The notes under the pieces: model-generated
The model's database searches: none
The model's input: the letters and a program-made list of their open reading frames with translations, nothing else
What the model was told of the DNA's origin: nothing
Shown here: one piece after another, positions 8,120 through 17,007 of the stretch
Layout: every line of letters begins with the position of its first letter
How positions within the stretch are numbered: the stretch's first letter is position 1
Made by a program: the position numbers and the translations under genes
NCBI RefSeq assembly: GCF_000331025.1
Contig: NC_020055.1
Coordinates: forward strand, 1,229,870-1,293,869
Reading direction: 5' to 3'
DNA length: 64,000 nucleotides
Origin: Maridesulfovibrio hydrothermalis AM13 = DSM 14728
GTDB taxonomy: Bacteria; Desulfobacterota; Desulfovibrionia; Desulfovibrionales; Desulfovibrionaceae

Positions 8120-9094
8120 CTAATATTCTAAAACGACTCCGGACCAGCTAAGCCCGATTCCAAAGCCGAACAGCATTACTTTGTCTCCTCGTCTCAGTTT
8201 GCCACTCTCTTCGGCCCGTTTCATTGCTATGGGGATAGAGGATGAAGTCGTATTGCCGACATCATGAAGGTCTATGATAAGTTTCTCGTCGGGAATTTTC
8301 AGCTTTTTACCGATGGTTTCAAGAACCTTGCGGCTAGCTTGATGAAATACAAATAAATCAATATCATCCATCGTAGTTCCGGCGTTGGCGGCGAGTTTTT
8401 CGATTTCCTGCGGTATTGTTTTTACCGTGAATTGAAATACATTATAGCCGTCCATCTGGAAGTCGGGGTTCTTAATGGGGCTGCCGGCATCTTTCCCGGT
8501 CATTGGTCCGATCCCTGAGTTATGACAGATGATGGATTTACAGCGGCTTCCGTCAGTTCCGAAAAGAAACACAGGAGGTTTGGCCGGTTTTTCCAGCAAT
8601 GTTGCGGCTGTTCCGTCGGAAAAAATTATGTACGAGGTCTTGTTTTCGGGGTCTATCAACTTGGAGTAATTATCCACGGTAACGAAAAGAACTTTGTCAG
8701 CTATTCCCGCAGCCATGTATCCGTACGCAATGGACAGGCCGTAGCTGTACCCACTGCATCCGAGGCTGATGTCAAAACACTTGGTGGTGGATGGCAACCC
8801 AAGCTCATGCTGCAGGCACGCAGACACATGAGGAAGTAAATTATCCGGTGTCTGAGTGCAGACGATAAGCGTGTCAGGCATTTCGTCTTCAGAAATATCT
8901 TCAAGAAGTTTTGAAGCAGATTTATAGGCCATCTGCAAGGTGGTTTCGTCTTTTTCTGCATGATGCAGATTCCGCACTCCTGTTTTAGGAAGTGAGTTCT
9001 GTACGTGCCAGTGGGGCTTGCTTTCAGCAAGTTCATAGCAGTCTACAGTATTTTCCGGAAGATAGAACTCTATTTTATTAATGAAATTAGTCAT
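8120..9094 (-). CDS. 3-oxoacyl-ACP synthase III family protein (FabH-like)
   Basis: A 324-residue thiolase-fold enzyme with the complete KAS III triad: nucleophile Cys in LGCSGYSYG, His in FVFHQAS and Asn in VGNTTSSS, plus the glycine-rich end GFGIGLSWSG. It condenses an acyl-CoA with malonyl-ACP, or transfers an acyl group. It is not in a fab operon. A decayed C-terminal copy about two-thirds identical over 42 residues lies at 36223-36372 beside an acyl carrier protein gene, which suggests this one also serves glycan-acyl synthesis rather than bulk fatty acid synthesis. That role is inferred. Confidence 0.87.
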   Translation of the reverse strand: MTNFINKIEFYLPENTVDCYELAESKPHWHVQNSLPKTGVRNLHHAEKDETTLQMAYKSASKLLEDISEDEMPDTLIVCTQTPDNLLPHVSACLQHELGLPSTTKCFDISLGCSGYSYGLSIAYGYMAAGIADKVLFVTVDNYSKLIDPENKTSYIIFSDGTAATLLEKPAKPPVFLFGTDGSRCKSIICHNSGIGPMTGKDAGSPIKNPDFQMDGYNVFQFTVKTIPQEIEKLAANAGTTMDDIDLFVFHQASRKVLETIGKKLKIPDEKLIIDLHDVGNTTSSSIPIAMKRAEESGKLRRGDKVMLFGFGIGLSWSGVVLEY

Positions 9095-9307
9095 AGCTGT
9101 TACAAATATATTGCAGTGTTGGTCGCAAGATTGGAAATATGTTGTTGTGGCAATGTGTTACAAATGTAGCGAGCAGGGCAGAACAGACGGTTACATTCAG
9201 CAGTGCATTTAATCCCCTGCATGGTTTGGAGGGGTTCTAATAGCGGTTATTCACAGTCCATGCAAGCGTGAAAAAGTAAAATAATTTACCTTCTTTAGTG
9301 TATGGTT

Positions 9308-9340
9308 AAGGTCCGGAGCAGAAATTCCGCTCCGGACCTT
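9308..9340. terminator. Strong hairpin between two minus-strand genes
   Basis: AAGGTCCGGAGC pairs exactly with GCTCCGGACCTT over a nine-base loop. A short T-run follows on the plus strand (ATGTTTTT) but not on the minus strand. It lies just past the end of the minus-strand secreted-protein gene, so it probably ends that transcript. Confidence 0.65.
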
Positions 9341-9367
9341 ATGTTTTTAAAATTATTTCTGTGCCAT

Positions 9368-9952
9368 CTATTTATATTCATTAATTGTTTTCAATGCTTG
9401 AGGCAGGAAGACGCCAAAGACATCATGAAGTCCTGCCATGAGTTTGCCGGCATTATCTCCGGTATTGGCCATATTTTTTTCCTGCTTGGAAGTGTAGTTC
9501 TGGGCGAAAAGAAGTTTATTCTTCTTGGTGACCATGCCGTCAATGCGCACTTTATATTTCATTTCAAGCTGGCCGGGGCGGTCAATATAGACCTTGTTTG
9601 CTATGCCTGTAATAATAAAATTATCCCCGGCATCATCCATTGTTTCAAAATATTCAACATTAAACCCCGCAGACTTGAGCTGTTTAAACACAGCCTGCCC
9701 CATCCATGAACCGATATCAGTGGAGGGCAGATAATTGAATACTTTGCTTTGTCCTATTTTTTTGATGGGGGTGCTTTCAGAAAATTTAACCACAGCAATT
9801 TTAACAGGGCATGCGGGGAGAGTTATTTTGATTGGAGTGTAATCAAGTTGCAGGATAGTATTCTTCATTTTTTTGTCGCCGGTCATGCCTGTGCCGGGCA
9901 GAATAAGTACTGCGGACAGCAGCAAAAGAATGGATAATGTAAGCTTTTTCAT
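9368..9952 (-). CDS. Secreted protein of unknown function
   Basis: A 194-residue protein with a clear N-terminal signal peptide (MKKLTLSILLLLSAVLILPG) and no other membrane segment, so it is probably periplasmic. I do not recognise a family. A single Cys sits near residue 48, and the later beta-rich part (KVYIDRPGQLEMKYKVRIDG) recalls small lipoproteins of the YajG/LptE kind only in general look. AGGAG lies six bases ahead of the ATG. It is a single-gene unit divergent from the glycosyltransferase gene at 10201. Confidence 0.7.
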   Translation of the reverse strand: MKKLTLSILLLLSAVLILPGTGMTGDKKMKNTILQLDYTPIKITLPACPVKIAVVKFSESTPIKKIGQSKVFNYLPSTDIGSWMGQAVFKQLKSAGFNVEYFETMDDAGDNFIITGIANKVYIDRPGQLEMKYKVRIDGMVTKKNKLLFAQNYTSKQEKNMANTGDNAGKLMAGLHDVFGVFLPQALKTINEYK

Positions 9953-10200
9953 AATTTCTCCTGTGGTTAGATCAGGTGTTGAGGGCGTAAGGATATACTG
10001 TATGATAATCTAATTGAACTGTACTCTTATTGTCAAAGTTCTTTTTGTTTCAAGTACAGACTGATGCAGGCAATTGCTTGTTTTAAGATAAGCGGCAGGT
10101 TGCAGTCATGCGGGTTGACCGTAGCCATGCGCTGGTCTATCTGCTGTAGCAGTTTCAGAATATTTAAAATAAGAACTGACGAACAGGGTTTAATATAAAA

Positions 10201-11718
10201 ATGATTCGTACTTCAGATCAGAATAGTTTTTCAGAAAAAACTTCAGAACCATTGCTTGTTGCTGGAATTTTCATTTTTGCGATTGTTGTAAGGCTTATCT
10301 CGCTGGAATACATTGAGATAGGCGGGGACTCATTATGTGTATGGGAAAATACCGTCAATCTGGTCAATGCCGGACACTACTTCGAATGGAATCATCATAC
10401 CATGCGTTGGGCTATCAACATGCCCTTGTATTTAATACTTGAATTATTCGGTACTTCTTCCCTTAATTATTATATTTTGCCCATCTGTTATTCAGCTTTA
10501 TCGGCCGTACTCGCTTATTATGTTGGTAAACAGCTTAAAGGGAGGCGGTTTGGACTCTTTGTTGCTGTGCTGCTGGTCCTTTATCCAAAGATGACCACAA
10601 TGGGCAGTCAGCTATGGCCCGGTCTCTATGAAATGACCTATTTGCTGGGCTGTACTCTTGCTTTGCTTATCTGGCGGAAAAATGGAGGCTGGCAGCTTCT
10701 TGCTCTGGCCGGTGTTTTGGCCGGGTGCGCTTGGGGGTCACGTCTTACAAGCATATATTATGGACCGGGAATTCTGGCTCTTCTGGTGCTGGGGAAAAGA
10801 AAATTCAAGCCTGTCTTTATTTTTTCCGCATTTTTCTTTTTGGTTCTCGGGCTGGAATGGTATTATTTCTATAGCGACAGTGGAAATATACTTGGCCGTT
10901 TCGGTATTATCACCCAGACTCATGTGGCACAGGATGAACTTCTGGTCAGCACCGGACAATATCTGCTTAATTTTTTGAAAATGGTTAAGTTCAGGGGGCT
11001 TCTGCCGGTGGTGCTTGCTGCTGCAGGTGTTGGAATCTGGCTGGTCCGGCGGGGCGGTGACGATGAAAAGTGTATCGCCATTTTGTTTTTGGGAGGACTG
11101 TTTTTTAATGTATATATGATATCCAGCTTTTCGCCGCTTAAACTGGCTGCCCCTGTTGGCAGCAGGTATCTAACAGCTGCTGCTCCCTATATGGTGATAA
11201 TACTGCTGCTCGGCCTTGACCTCTGGCGGGAGAAATCTCCGAGAGCTGCCGCCTTTTTTAAATGGGGGCTTATTATTGCCTTTGCAGCATTCACACTTAA
11301 GGAAGTTCCTGCTCAGCATACTCTTTCTCGTTTGCAGGAGGATATAAGCAACGCGCGTACAGTCTCTGATAGTAATATTCCGGTACTCATGCGCTACACT
11401 GCATGGACACCGAACGGAATAGAAAAGACTGTTATGGAATTGTTCGGCGTTGAAAAGCAGGGGCGGTTGAAGATAAATGAAGATACGAAAATGCTTAAGA
11501 ATGCGCGCAGAATGAGGATAATGCTTTTTGGACAATCTACTGATAAAGAGTACAAACCTGAATCCATAGACGGTTACTATTATTTATACAAAGGTGATCG
11601 CAAATCGCTGGCGGAATTTCCTTTGGTCGGAGTTTCTGACTATAGCCGTAAAGGGCATAAGCTGGTGATTGTTCCCGCCGAGTCTTTGCCGCAAGAAATA
11701 CTTCGAGGTGAAAAATAG
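10201..11718 (+). CDS. GT-C type membrane glycosyltransferase (GT39/GT83-like)
   Basis: A 505-residue polytopic membrane protein with about ten hydrophobic segments. An acidic residue pair region lies soon after the first helix (EYIEIGGDSLCVWEN), as in GT-C enzymes that use polyprenyl-phosphate sugars outside the membrane. The C-terminal part (from about 385) is soluble. It is the first gene of a plus-strand set and overlaps or abuts the GT2 gene (stop 11718, next ATG 11720). With a GT2 and GtrA behind it, the trio resembles systems that make a polyprenyl-P-sugar, flip it and transfer it. Substrate unknown. Confidence 0.8.
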   Translation: MIRTSDQNSFSEKTSEPLLVAGIFIFAIVVRLISLEYIEIGGDSLCVWENTVNLVNAGHYFEWNHHTMRWAINMPLYLILELFGTSSLNYYILPICYSALSAVLAYYVGKQLKGRRFGLFVAVLLVLYPKMTTMGSQLWPGLYEMTYLLGCTLALLIWRKNGGWQLLALAGVLAGCAWGSRLTSIYYGPGILALLVLGKRKFKPVFIFSAFFFLVLGLEWYYFYSDSGNILGRFGIITQTHVAQDELLVSTGQYLLNFLKMVKFRGLLPVVLAAAGVGIWLVRRGGDDEKCIAILFLGGLFFNVYMISSFSPLKLAAPVGSRYLTAAAPYMVIILLLGLDLWREKSPRAAAFFKWGLIIAFAAFTLKEVPAQHTLSRLQEDISNARTVSDSNIPVLMRYTAWTPNGIEKTVMELFGVEKQGRLKINEDTKMLKNARRMRIMLFGQSTDKEYKPESIDGYYYLYKGDRKSLAEFPLVGVSDYSRKGHKLVIVPAESLPQEILRGEK

Positions 11719-11719
11719 T

Positions 11720-12676
11720 ATGAAAACAGCAGTATTAATACCCTGTCTCAATGAAGAAGAGGCTATCACAAATGTTGTGCGGGATTTTGCCGCACAGCTG
11801 CCCGGTGCTGATATATATGTTTATGATAACGGTTCAACTGACAGAACCATAGAAGTTGCCAGAGCCGCCGGTGCAATTGTTTCCTATGAGTCTCGTAAAG
11901 GCAAAGGAAACGTGGTCAGCCGTATGTTTGCTGATATTGATGCAGATATTTATGTACTGGTGGACGGGGATGACACTTATGATGCCACAGCTGCCCCGGA
12001 AATGGTCGAGAAGCTCTTAAATGAAAATCTGGACATGGTTGTGGGTATACGTGACCATAAAGATGAAGATGAAGCCTATCGGTCCGGGCATCAGACGGGC
12101 AATGCTGTATTCAATAAATTTCTGGGTGTCATTTTTGAGAAAACATTTACCGATATTTTTTCCGGCTACCGGATTTTTTCAAAGCGGTTTGTAAAGACTT
12201 TCCCCTGTCTGAGCCGCGGTTTTGAGATCGAGATGGAAATGAGCATTCATTCCATCGCCGCCCGTCTTCCTGTTGCCGAGGTAGTCACTACTTATGGCAA
12301 GAGGCCCGAGGGAAGTCACAGTAAGCTCAATACCTATCGTGATGGAATGCGTATCCTTATGACTATGGTTCATCTGTTCAGGCACATTTCCCCTCTAAAG
12401 TTCTATGCCGGTGTTGCCGGACTTTTGGCTTTGTTCTCTTTTTGTCTCGGTCTTCCGGTTATCACCGAATGGATGCAGACCGGACTTGTGCCCAAGCTGC
12501 CTACTGCTGTTCTTGCGGCATCTGTCGGGATAATTTCCTGCCTTTTCTTTGCCATCGGGATTATCCTGAACAGTGTCAGCAGGGGGCATATGGAAATGCG
12601 CAGACTTGTGTATCTGAATTTTCCCTCCATGGCTGCGTGCAGACGGGATGAATGTGAAAATGTTGAAAAGGAGTAG
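11720..12676 (+). CDS. Family 2 glycosyltransferase with C-terminal membrane helices (polyprenyl-phosphate sugar synthase type)
   Basis: A 318-residue protein. The GT-A domain begins AVLIPCLNEEEAI and carries DNGSTDRT and the metal-binding DGDDTYDA motif (about residue 88). Two hydrophobic helices (about 230-300) follow, like undecaprenyl-/dolichyl-phosphate sugar synthases. Such enzymes load a nucleotide sugar onto a polyprenyl phosphate at the inner face of the membrane. The ATG at 11720, one base after the previous stop, is preferred to an upstream in-frame codon at 11669. The downstream GtrA gene fits as flippase for the product. Confidence 0.87.
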   Translation: MKTAVLIPCLNEEEAITNVVRDFAAQLPGADIYVYDNGSTDRTIEVARAAGAIVSYESRKGKGNVVSRMFADIDADIYVLVDGDDTYDATAAPEMVEKLLNENLDMVVGIRDHKDEDEAYRSGHQTGNAVFNKFLGVIFEKTFTDIFSGYRIFSKRFVKTFPCLSRGFEIEMEMSIHSIAARLPVAEVVTTYGKRPEGSHSKLNTYRDGMRILMTMVHLFRHISPLKFYAGVAGLLALFSFCLGLPVITEWMQTGLVPKLPTAVLAASVGIISCLFFAIGIILNSVSRGHMEMRRLVYLNFPSMAACRRDECENVEKE

Positions 12677-12684
12677 CGGTTGAA

Positions 12685-13062
12685 GTGTTAAGTAAAAGCA
12701 GGTTTTTGCGCTTTTGCTGCATAGGCGGTCTGGGCTTTATCATTGATACCGGCATTACTTACGGGCTGGTCTGGATAGGCATGTCATCACTTACCGCGAG
12801 GATTCCGGCAATTCTGGTGGCCTTGACCATCTGCTATCACTACCATCACGGGTTCACTTTCCGCAAAACAGGTAAGGCTCCGTGGAAGGGGTGGTATAAA
12901 TTTGCACTTTCAAACGCCGCAGGCAGCTTAATCAATTACGGGGCTTACGCCGCAGTTCTTTTCTTTTACCCTTCCGCGCCGTTGATAATTCCGCTGATTG
13001 CCGGTTCAGGGGTAGCAATGGTGGCAAATTACATAATGTCAGCTTGTTACGTGTTTCGCTAA
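12685..13062 (+). CDS. GtrA-like membrane protein
   Basis: A 125-residue, four-helix membrane protein of the GtrA family (opening RFLRFCCIGGLGFIIDTG, ending in a Cys-Tyr-Val-Phe-Arg motif). GtrA proteins are thought to flip polyprenyl-phosphate sugars. The start codon is GTG at 12685, eight bases after the GT2 stop, with GGAG upstream in the end of that gene. Its position straight behind a polyprenyl-phosphate sugar synthase supports the role. Confidence 0.87.
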   Translation: MLSKSRFLRFCCIGGLGFIIDTGITYGLVWIGMSSLTARIPAILVALTICYHYHHGFTFRKTGKAPWKGWYKFALSNAAGSLINYGAYAAVLFFYPSAPLIIPLIAGSGVAMVANYIMSACYVFR

Positions 13063-13212
13063 CCGGTAAAATGAATTTGTGATTCATCAGTTAAATGCGC
13101 TTTCTGGACTTTATGCATGCTGTATGCTTATTTGCCCTCAATCAAGGCATTCTGTCGTTGAACGTAAGACAGCTTATAGCTGTTTGAATCGATAAAGTGA
13201 GCTTTTATTAAA

Positions 13213-14247
13213 GTGAAAGATATATCCGCTATCAAACCAAAACGGATTCTGGTCTGTCAGCTTCGTCAGATCGGCGATGTTGTTCTATCCACGCCCTCGG
13301 TGGCTCTTCTTCATAAAAAATTTCCTGATGCTGAAATTCATGTGCTGACCGAAGGCAAGTGTGCTCAGGTTTTTGATAATAATCCAGCTGTCAGCCATGT
13401 CTGGTCTATTGTGAAAAAAGAGCTTGGTAATCCATTTAAGGCTCTGGCTTTTTATCGTAAAGTCGGTCGCTCCGGCTATGACCTTGTCGTTGATTTTCAG
13501 CAGTTGCCCCGTTGTCGCTGGGTGATGCTGTTTTGCGATGCACCCGTTAAACTTTCCTATAATCCGCCGTGGTATAATCGCTTTCTGTATACCAACTGGC
13601 CGGAGCATATCCCCGGGGGATACGCTGCTAAATATAAAGCTGGAGTGCTAAAGCCGCTAGGCATTGAGTGGAACGGCGAGCGGCCAGAGATTTATATCAG
13701 CGATACAGAACGTGAAGAAGCGCAAAGTTGCCTGAAGTCGCTTGGAGTTACGGATAATGAACCGTTGATTACGGTCGATCCCTCTCACCGCAGACATACC
13801 CGCAGATGGCCTGCGGAGCATTATGGAAAGCTTTTACAGCTGATCTCCAGCGAGCGGCCGGAGTTTAAATTTTTCCTTCTTTACGGTCCGGGCGAAAAAG
13901 ATGTCGTCCTGAAAGTCAAAGAGGTTTCGGGGCTGGGCGATAAGTGTGTGATGCTCGAAAAATCAGGTTCATTGAGACTTATGGCCGCACTTATTGAAAG
14001 AGCGGTGCTGCATCTCGGCAATTGTTCTGCTCCCCGTCATTTTGCGGTCGGTGTGGGAACACCCAGTATTACGCCGCCCGGTTCCTCCAGCAGTGCCTGG
14101 ACATTTCCGTCACCAGAGCATGAAGAGGTTGTGCCTGATCTGGACTGCCAGCCCTGCGGCAGTGAAAGCTGTGCAAGGGGAGACTTGGCCTGTTTGCAGA
14201 ATTTGACGCCTGAAGAGGTGCTTTTGAGGGTTTTAGATAAAGTGTAA
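13213..14247 (+). CDS. Family 9 glycosyltransferase (heptosyltransferase-like)
   Basis: A 344-residue GT-B enzyme. Its start (RILVCQLRQIGDVVLSTP) and its nucleotide-binding half (VDPSHRRHTRRWP, later LGNCSAPRHFAVGVGTP) are typical of ADP-heptose:LPS heptosyltransferases. The start is GTG. The C-terminus has four Cys residues (CQPCGSESCARGDLAC) seen in many GT9 members. It probably adds heptose or a related sugar to a core or glycan; acceptor unknown. A 150-base gap separates it from gtrA. Confidence 0.87.
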   Translation: MKDISAIKPKRILVCQLRQIGDVVLSTPSVALLHKKFPDAEIHVLTEGKCAQVFDNNPAVSHVWSIVKKELGNPFKALAFYRKVGRSGYDLVVDFQQLPRCRWVMLFCDAPVKLSYNPPWYNRFLYTNWPEHIPGGYAAKYKAGVLKPLGIEWNGERPEIYISDTEREEAQSCLKSLGVTDNEPLITVDPSHRRHTRRWPAEHYGKLLQLISSERPEFKFFLLYGPGEKDVVLKVKEVSGLGDKCVMLEKSGSLRLMAALIERAVLHLGNCSAPRHFAVGVGTPSITPPGSSSSAWTFPSPEHEEVVPDLDCQPCGSESCARGDLACLQNLTPEEVLLRVLDKV

Positions 14248-14342
14248 ACCTGCTACAAGGGTTAATCTTTTGCTCAGGGATGGCTGGAGTCTTTTGTTTT
14301 CAATTCGCAATAAGTCCAAAAAGCAGGGAATGTAGAAAATAT

Positions 14343-14795
14343 ATGGTTTACGACTTTATAGTGAACCGAATCTTTAAAGGGATTTGGTATCAATTGAAAT
14401 GGGGAGCTGTCAGCTTTACCGATCCCATTTTATACCTGTTTTTTTCATTCGGGCTTATTGGGCTGTACGTTCCCGGTCCAGATATAAAGCTGTCTTTGGG
14501 CTGGTTGTTTTTAAAAGCTTTTTTTGAGGAACTTTTTTTCAGGTTTCTGCTGCAGGAAGGGTTCGACAGGTTATTTTCTTATAAGTGGAGACTGGGACCG
14601 CTTAGTCTGGCCAATGTGTTGGCATCATTGATTTTTTCGTGTATGCATTTAGCCAGTCAACCTGTGCTCTGGGCGTTATTGACTTTTGTCCCATCATTAG
14701 CCTTTGGTTATATCTGGCAAAGATATCGCAGTGTTATCCCCGGTACGCTTGTTCACTTTGCTTACAATTCTTTTTTGTTTTATCAGTTTATGTGA
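14343..14795 (+). CDS. CPBP-family glutamic-type intramembrane protease, possible C-terminal-signal sorting enzyme
   Basis: About 150 residues, four to five membrane helices. All CPBP/Abi catalytic motifs are present: EE(62-63)xxxR67, FxxxH (His 102) and HxxxN (His 138, Asn 142). These proteases cut within the membrane; the bacterial subfamilies linked to MYXO-CTERM, JDVT-CTERM and Synerg-CTERM signals are compact proteins of this size. A protein with such a tail is encoded at 20815-22779 in the same gene run, which points to it as substrate. I chose the ATG at 14343, where membrane-protein character starts; an in-frame ATG at 14280 would add 21 residues. Which CTERM subfamily it belongs to cannot be settled by eye. 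Confidence 0.8.
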   Translation: MVYDFIVNRIFKGIWYQLKWGAVSFTDPILYLFFSFGLIGLYVPGPDIKLSLGWLFLKAFFEELFFRFLLQEGFDRLFSYKWRLGPLSLANVLASLIFSCMHLASQPVLWALLTFVPSLAFGYIWQRYRSVIPGTLVHFAYNSFLFYQFM

Positions 14796-14976
14796 TCTGC
14801 ACTGCCAAGGGCAGCTCTGCTTGACGGATTTTTGCAAGTGTAGGATGCTGAAGCATTATTGAGTGCTTAAATCGATCATATGGAAAAAGTTCTCCATGCA
14901 TAAGGTGCAGAGCTTTTTTTCTTACCTGAAATTAATTTTTGCCGTATTTTTTTCGGCGGAGTTCACGAATTTGAAT

Positions 14977-16995
14977 ATGCTTAAGACATTGAATAAAATA
15001 TTAGTCGCGATGGTGCTAACTTTAGTTGTCCTGACGTCAGGGGCAATGGCTCAGCCGGAAGGCGGGGATGATGTTCATGCCAATCTGGAAAGCATCTCTT
15101 TAGTAGAGTTTATTAAATTCGTAGGCCGTTACACTGGACGCAATATCGTTTTTAATAAAGGATCTCTGCCCGGGACTCACGTCAGTATTTATGCCGGGCA
15201 ATCCTTGAGTGAGCCGGAACTGATGGCTGTTTTTCAGGAAGTTCTCGGTGGCGCAGGGTTTTACGCTGTAACACGTGATAATGTTACCTATGTTCTTCCT
15301 CTTCGGGAAGCTCAAAAAATTTCTCCTGTAATTAAATCCTCGCCGTCATCTGGAGCTGGGGAGGAAATGATTACCTCTATTTTTCAATTAAATGAGGAAA
15401 TGTCTGCTGAAAGAGTGGCCGCAATTTTGAAGCCTTTTGCTTCAAGGGTTGGTCAGGTTACAGCTGTCCCTATGGCAAGCTCTGTGCTGGTCAGAGATTT
15501 ACAGTCAAATGTTTCAAAGATGAAAAAGCTGCTTGCAATAGTTAAGAAAGCGGGCGGGACTCAAGAGACAGCAATTATTGAGCTGGAAAAGACCAATGCA
15601 AAGTCAGTGAAAAGCAAACTTGCTTCATTTTATAAAAAAATGTCCGCTGCCGGCAAAACGGGTACACCGCCCATCATCGAATCAATTGAGTGGGCTAATA
15701 ATTTGCTGATATCCGGTTCTAAGGATCAAGTCAGGACTATTAAGCAGCTTGTTTCCAAACTTGATAAGTCTAATGATTCCTTTTCTGCTCTTAAGGTGTA
15801 CAGACTACATAATATTGAGGCCACTGTCGCAGGCGATGTGCTTAAAAGTTTGATTTCAGGAGGTGGGCTACCCTCTTCCGCCGGGGGAAAGTCTACTGAT
15901 GGGGCAGGAGGCAAATCCAGTAAGTTAGGCTCTTCTGCCAGTTCAAGTTTATCCTCTTACGGGGATGACTCAGACGTTAAGGTTTCAGCAGACGCAAGCA
16001 CAAATACTCTGATTGTAATGGCACCCACTGATCAGATTTCTCAGATTGATAAATTTGTGAACCAGCTGGATCAGGCGCAGGATCAGGTTTATATTGAGGC
16101 CCTTGTTCTAGAGACTACGCTTGATAACGCGAAGGAGTTCGGGGTTGAGTGGCAAGGCGGATTTAAAATGGGAGGAAGTGTCGCAACTCTTGGATTTACA
16201 AAGGTGAAGGACAGTAATCTTCCCGCTTATGGTGCCAACCCTTCCGCTATGCCCGGTGGATATTCCATGGGAGTCCTCGGCGATACTATTTCATATGCCG
16301 GGAAGAGTTTTCCAACAATCGGGGCACTTGTTAACTTTTCTAAATCCGCTACTGATTTTAACCTCATCTCTGCACCGCAGATTATGACCATTGATAATTC
16401 TGAAGCTGAAATTTTTGTCGGTGATAAAATACCATATAAAACAGGTGATAAAAGTTCCGCTGGCGGTGATTCTATCGTTGCGACATATGAGTATAAAGAT
16501 GTTGGTATCAAGCTGAAGGTTAAACCTCACATCAACCGTGAAGAGGGACTGGTCAGGCTTGAACTTTATCAAACTTATAATACGGTTAAAGATGCTGGAG
16601 CCGCAACGGGGCTTCCCACCACAAGTGATCGCGTCACAAAGACCACCGTTCTCATGGCTGATGGTTCGACAATGGTTATCGGCGGCCTGATTGAATCCAG
16701 GCAAGACCGGGGGCAAGGTGCTGTTCCTTATCTTTCAGACCTTCCACTCCTTGGCTGGCTTTTTAAAAGTCAGACAAGAAGCGGTTCAAAGAAAACTCTG
16801 ATGGTTTTTCTTTCCGCCCGCATAATTCAGACAACGGAGCAGCTAGAGGCTCTCAGCAAAGCTAAGATGGATAGATACAGAAATCAGCGTTCCCGTTTTG
16901 ATAGTTTTATTGACAAAGAATTTAACACATACAAGAACAAAGACAGTAAAAAAGCTGAAGATGCAGATGTTTCTTCAACCATGTCTGACAGTTAA
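14977..16995 (+). CDS. gspD: Type II secretion system secretin GspD
   Basis: A 672-residue outer-membrane secretin. A signal peptide ends after AMA (about residue 25). It is followed by the N0 domain (HANLESISLVEFIKFVGRYTG), N1-N3 modules with a Gly/Ser-rich insert (about 290-320), and the secretin core with KLKVKPHI and the terminal VPYLSDLPLLGWLFKS motif. GspD forms the outer-membrane channel for folded periplasmic proteins. An in-frame start 38 codons upstream (14863) would give an odd, longer leader, so the ATG at 14977 is preferred. gspE follows after 12 bases; no other gsp gene is in the window, so the remaining parts must be elsewhere. Confidence 0.9.
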   Translation: MLKTLNKILVAMVLTLVVLTSGAMAQPEGGDDVHANLESISLVEFIKFVGRYTGRNIVFNKGSLPGTHVSIYAGQSLSEPELMAVFQEVLGGAGFYAVTRDNVTYVLPLREAQKISPVIKSSPSSGAGEEMITSIFQLNEEMSAERVAAILKPFASRVGQVTAVPMASSVLVRDLQSNVSKMKKLLAIVKKAGGTQETAIIELEKTNAKSVKSKLASFYKKMSAAGKTGTPPIIESIEWANNLLISGSKDQVRTIKQLVSKLDKSNDSFSALKVYRLHNIEATVAGDVLKSLISGGGLPSSAGGKSTDGAGGKSSKLGSSASSSLSSYGDDSDVKVSADASTNTLIVMAPTDQISQIDKFVNQLDQAQDQVYIEALVLETTLDNAKEFGVEWQGGFKMGGSVATLGFTKVKDSNLPAYGANPSAMPGGYSMGVLGDTISYAGKSFPTIGALVNFSKSATDFNLISAPQIMTIDNSEAEIFVGDKIPYKTGDKSSAGGDSIVATYEYKDVGIKLKVKPHINREEGLVRLELYQTYNTVKDAGAATGLPTTSDRVTKTTVLMADGSTMVIGGLIESRQDRGQGAVPYLSDLPLLGWLFKSQTRSGSKKTLMVFLSARIIQTTEQLEALSKAKMDRYRNQRSRFDSFIDKEFNTYKNKDSKKAEDADVSSTMSDS

Positions 16996-17007
16996 CAGGT
17001 TTATAAA

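Noticed and set aside
9302-9709. 135-codon plus-strand frame
   Set aside because: Antisense to the secreted-protein gene that has a signal peptide and ribosome site.
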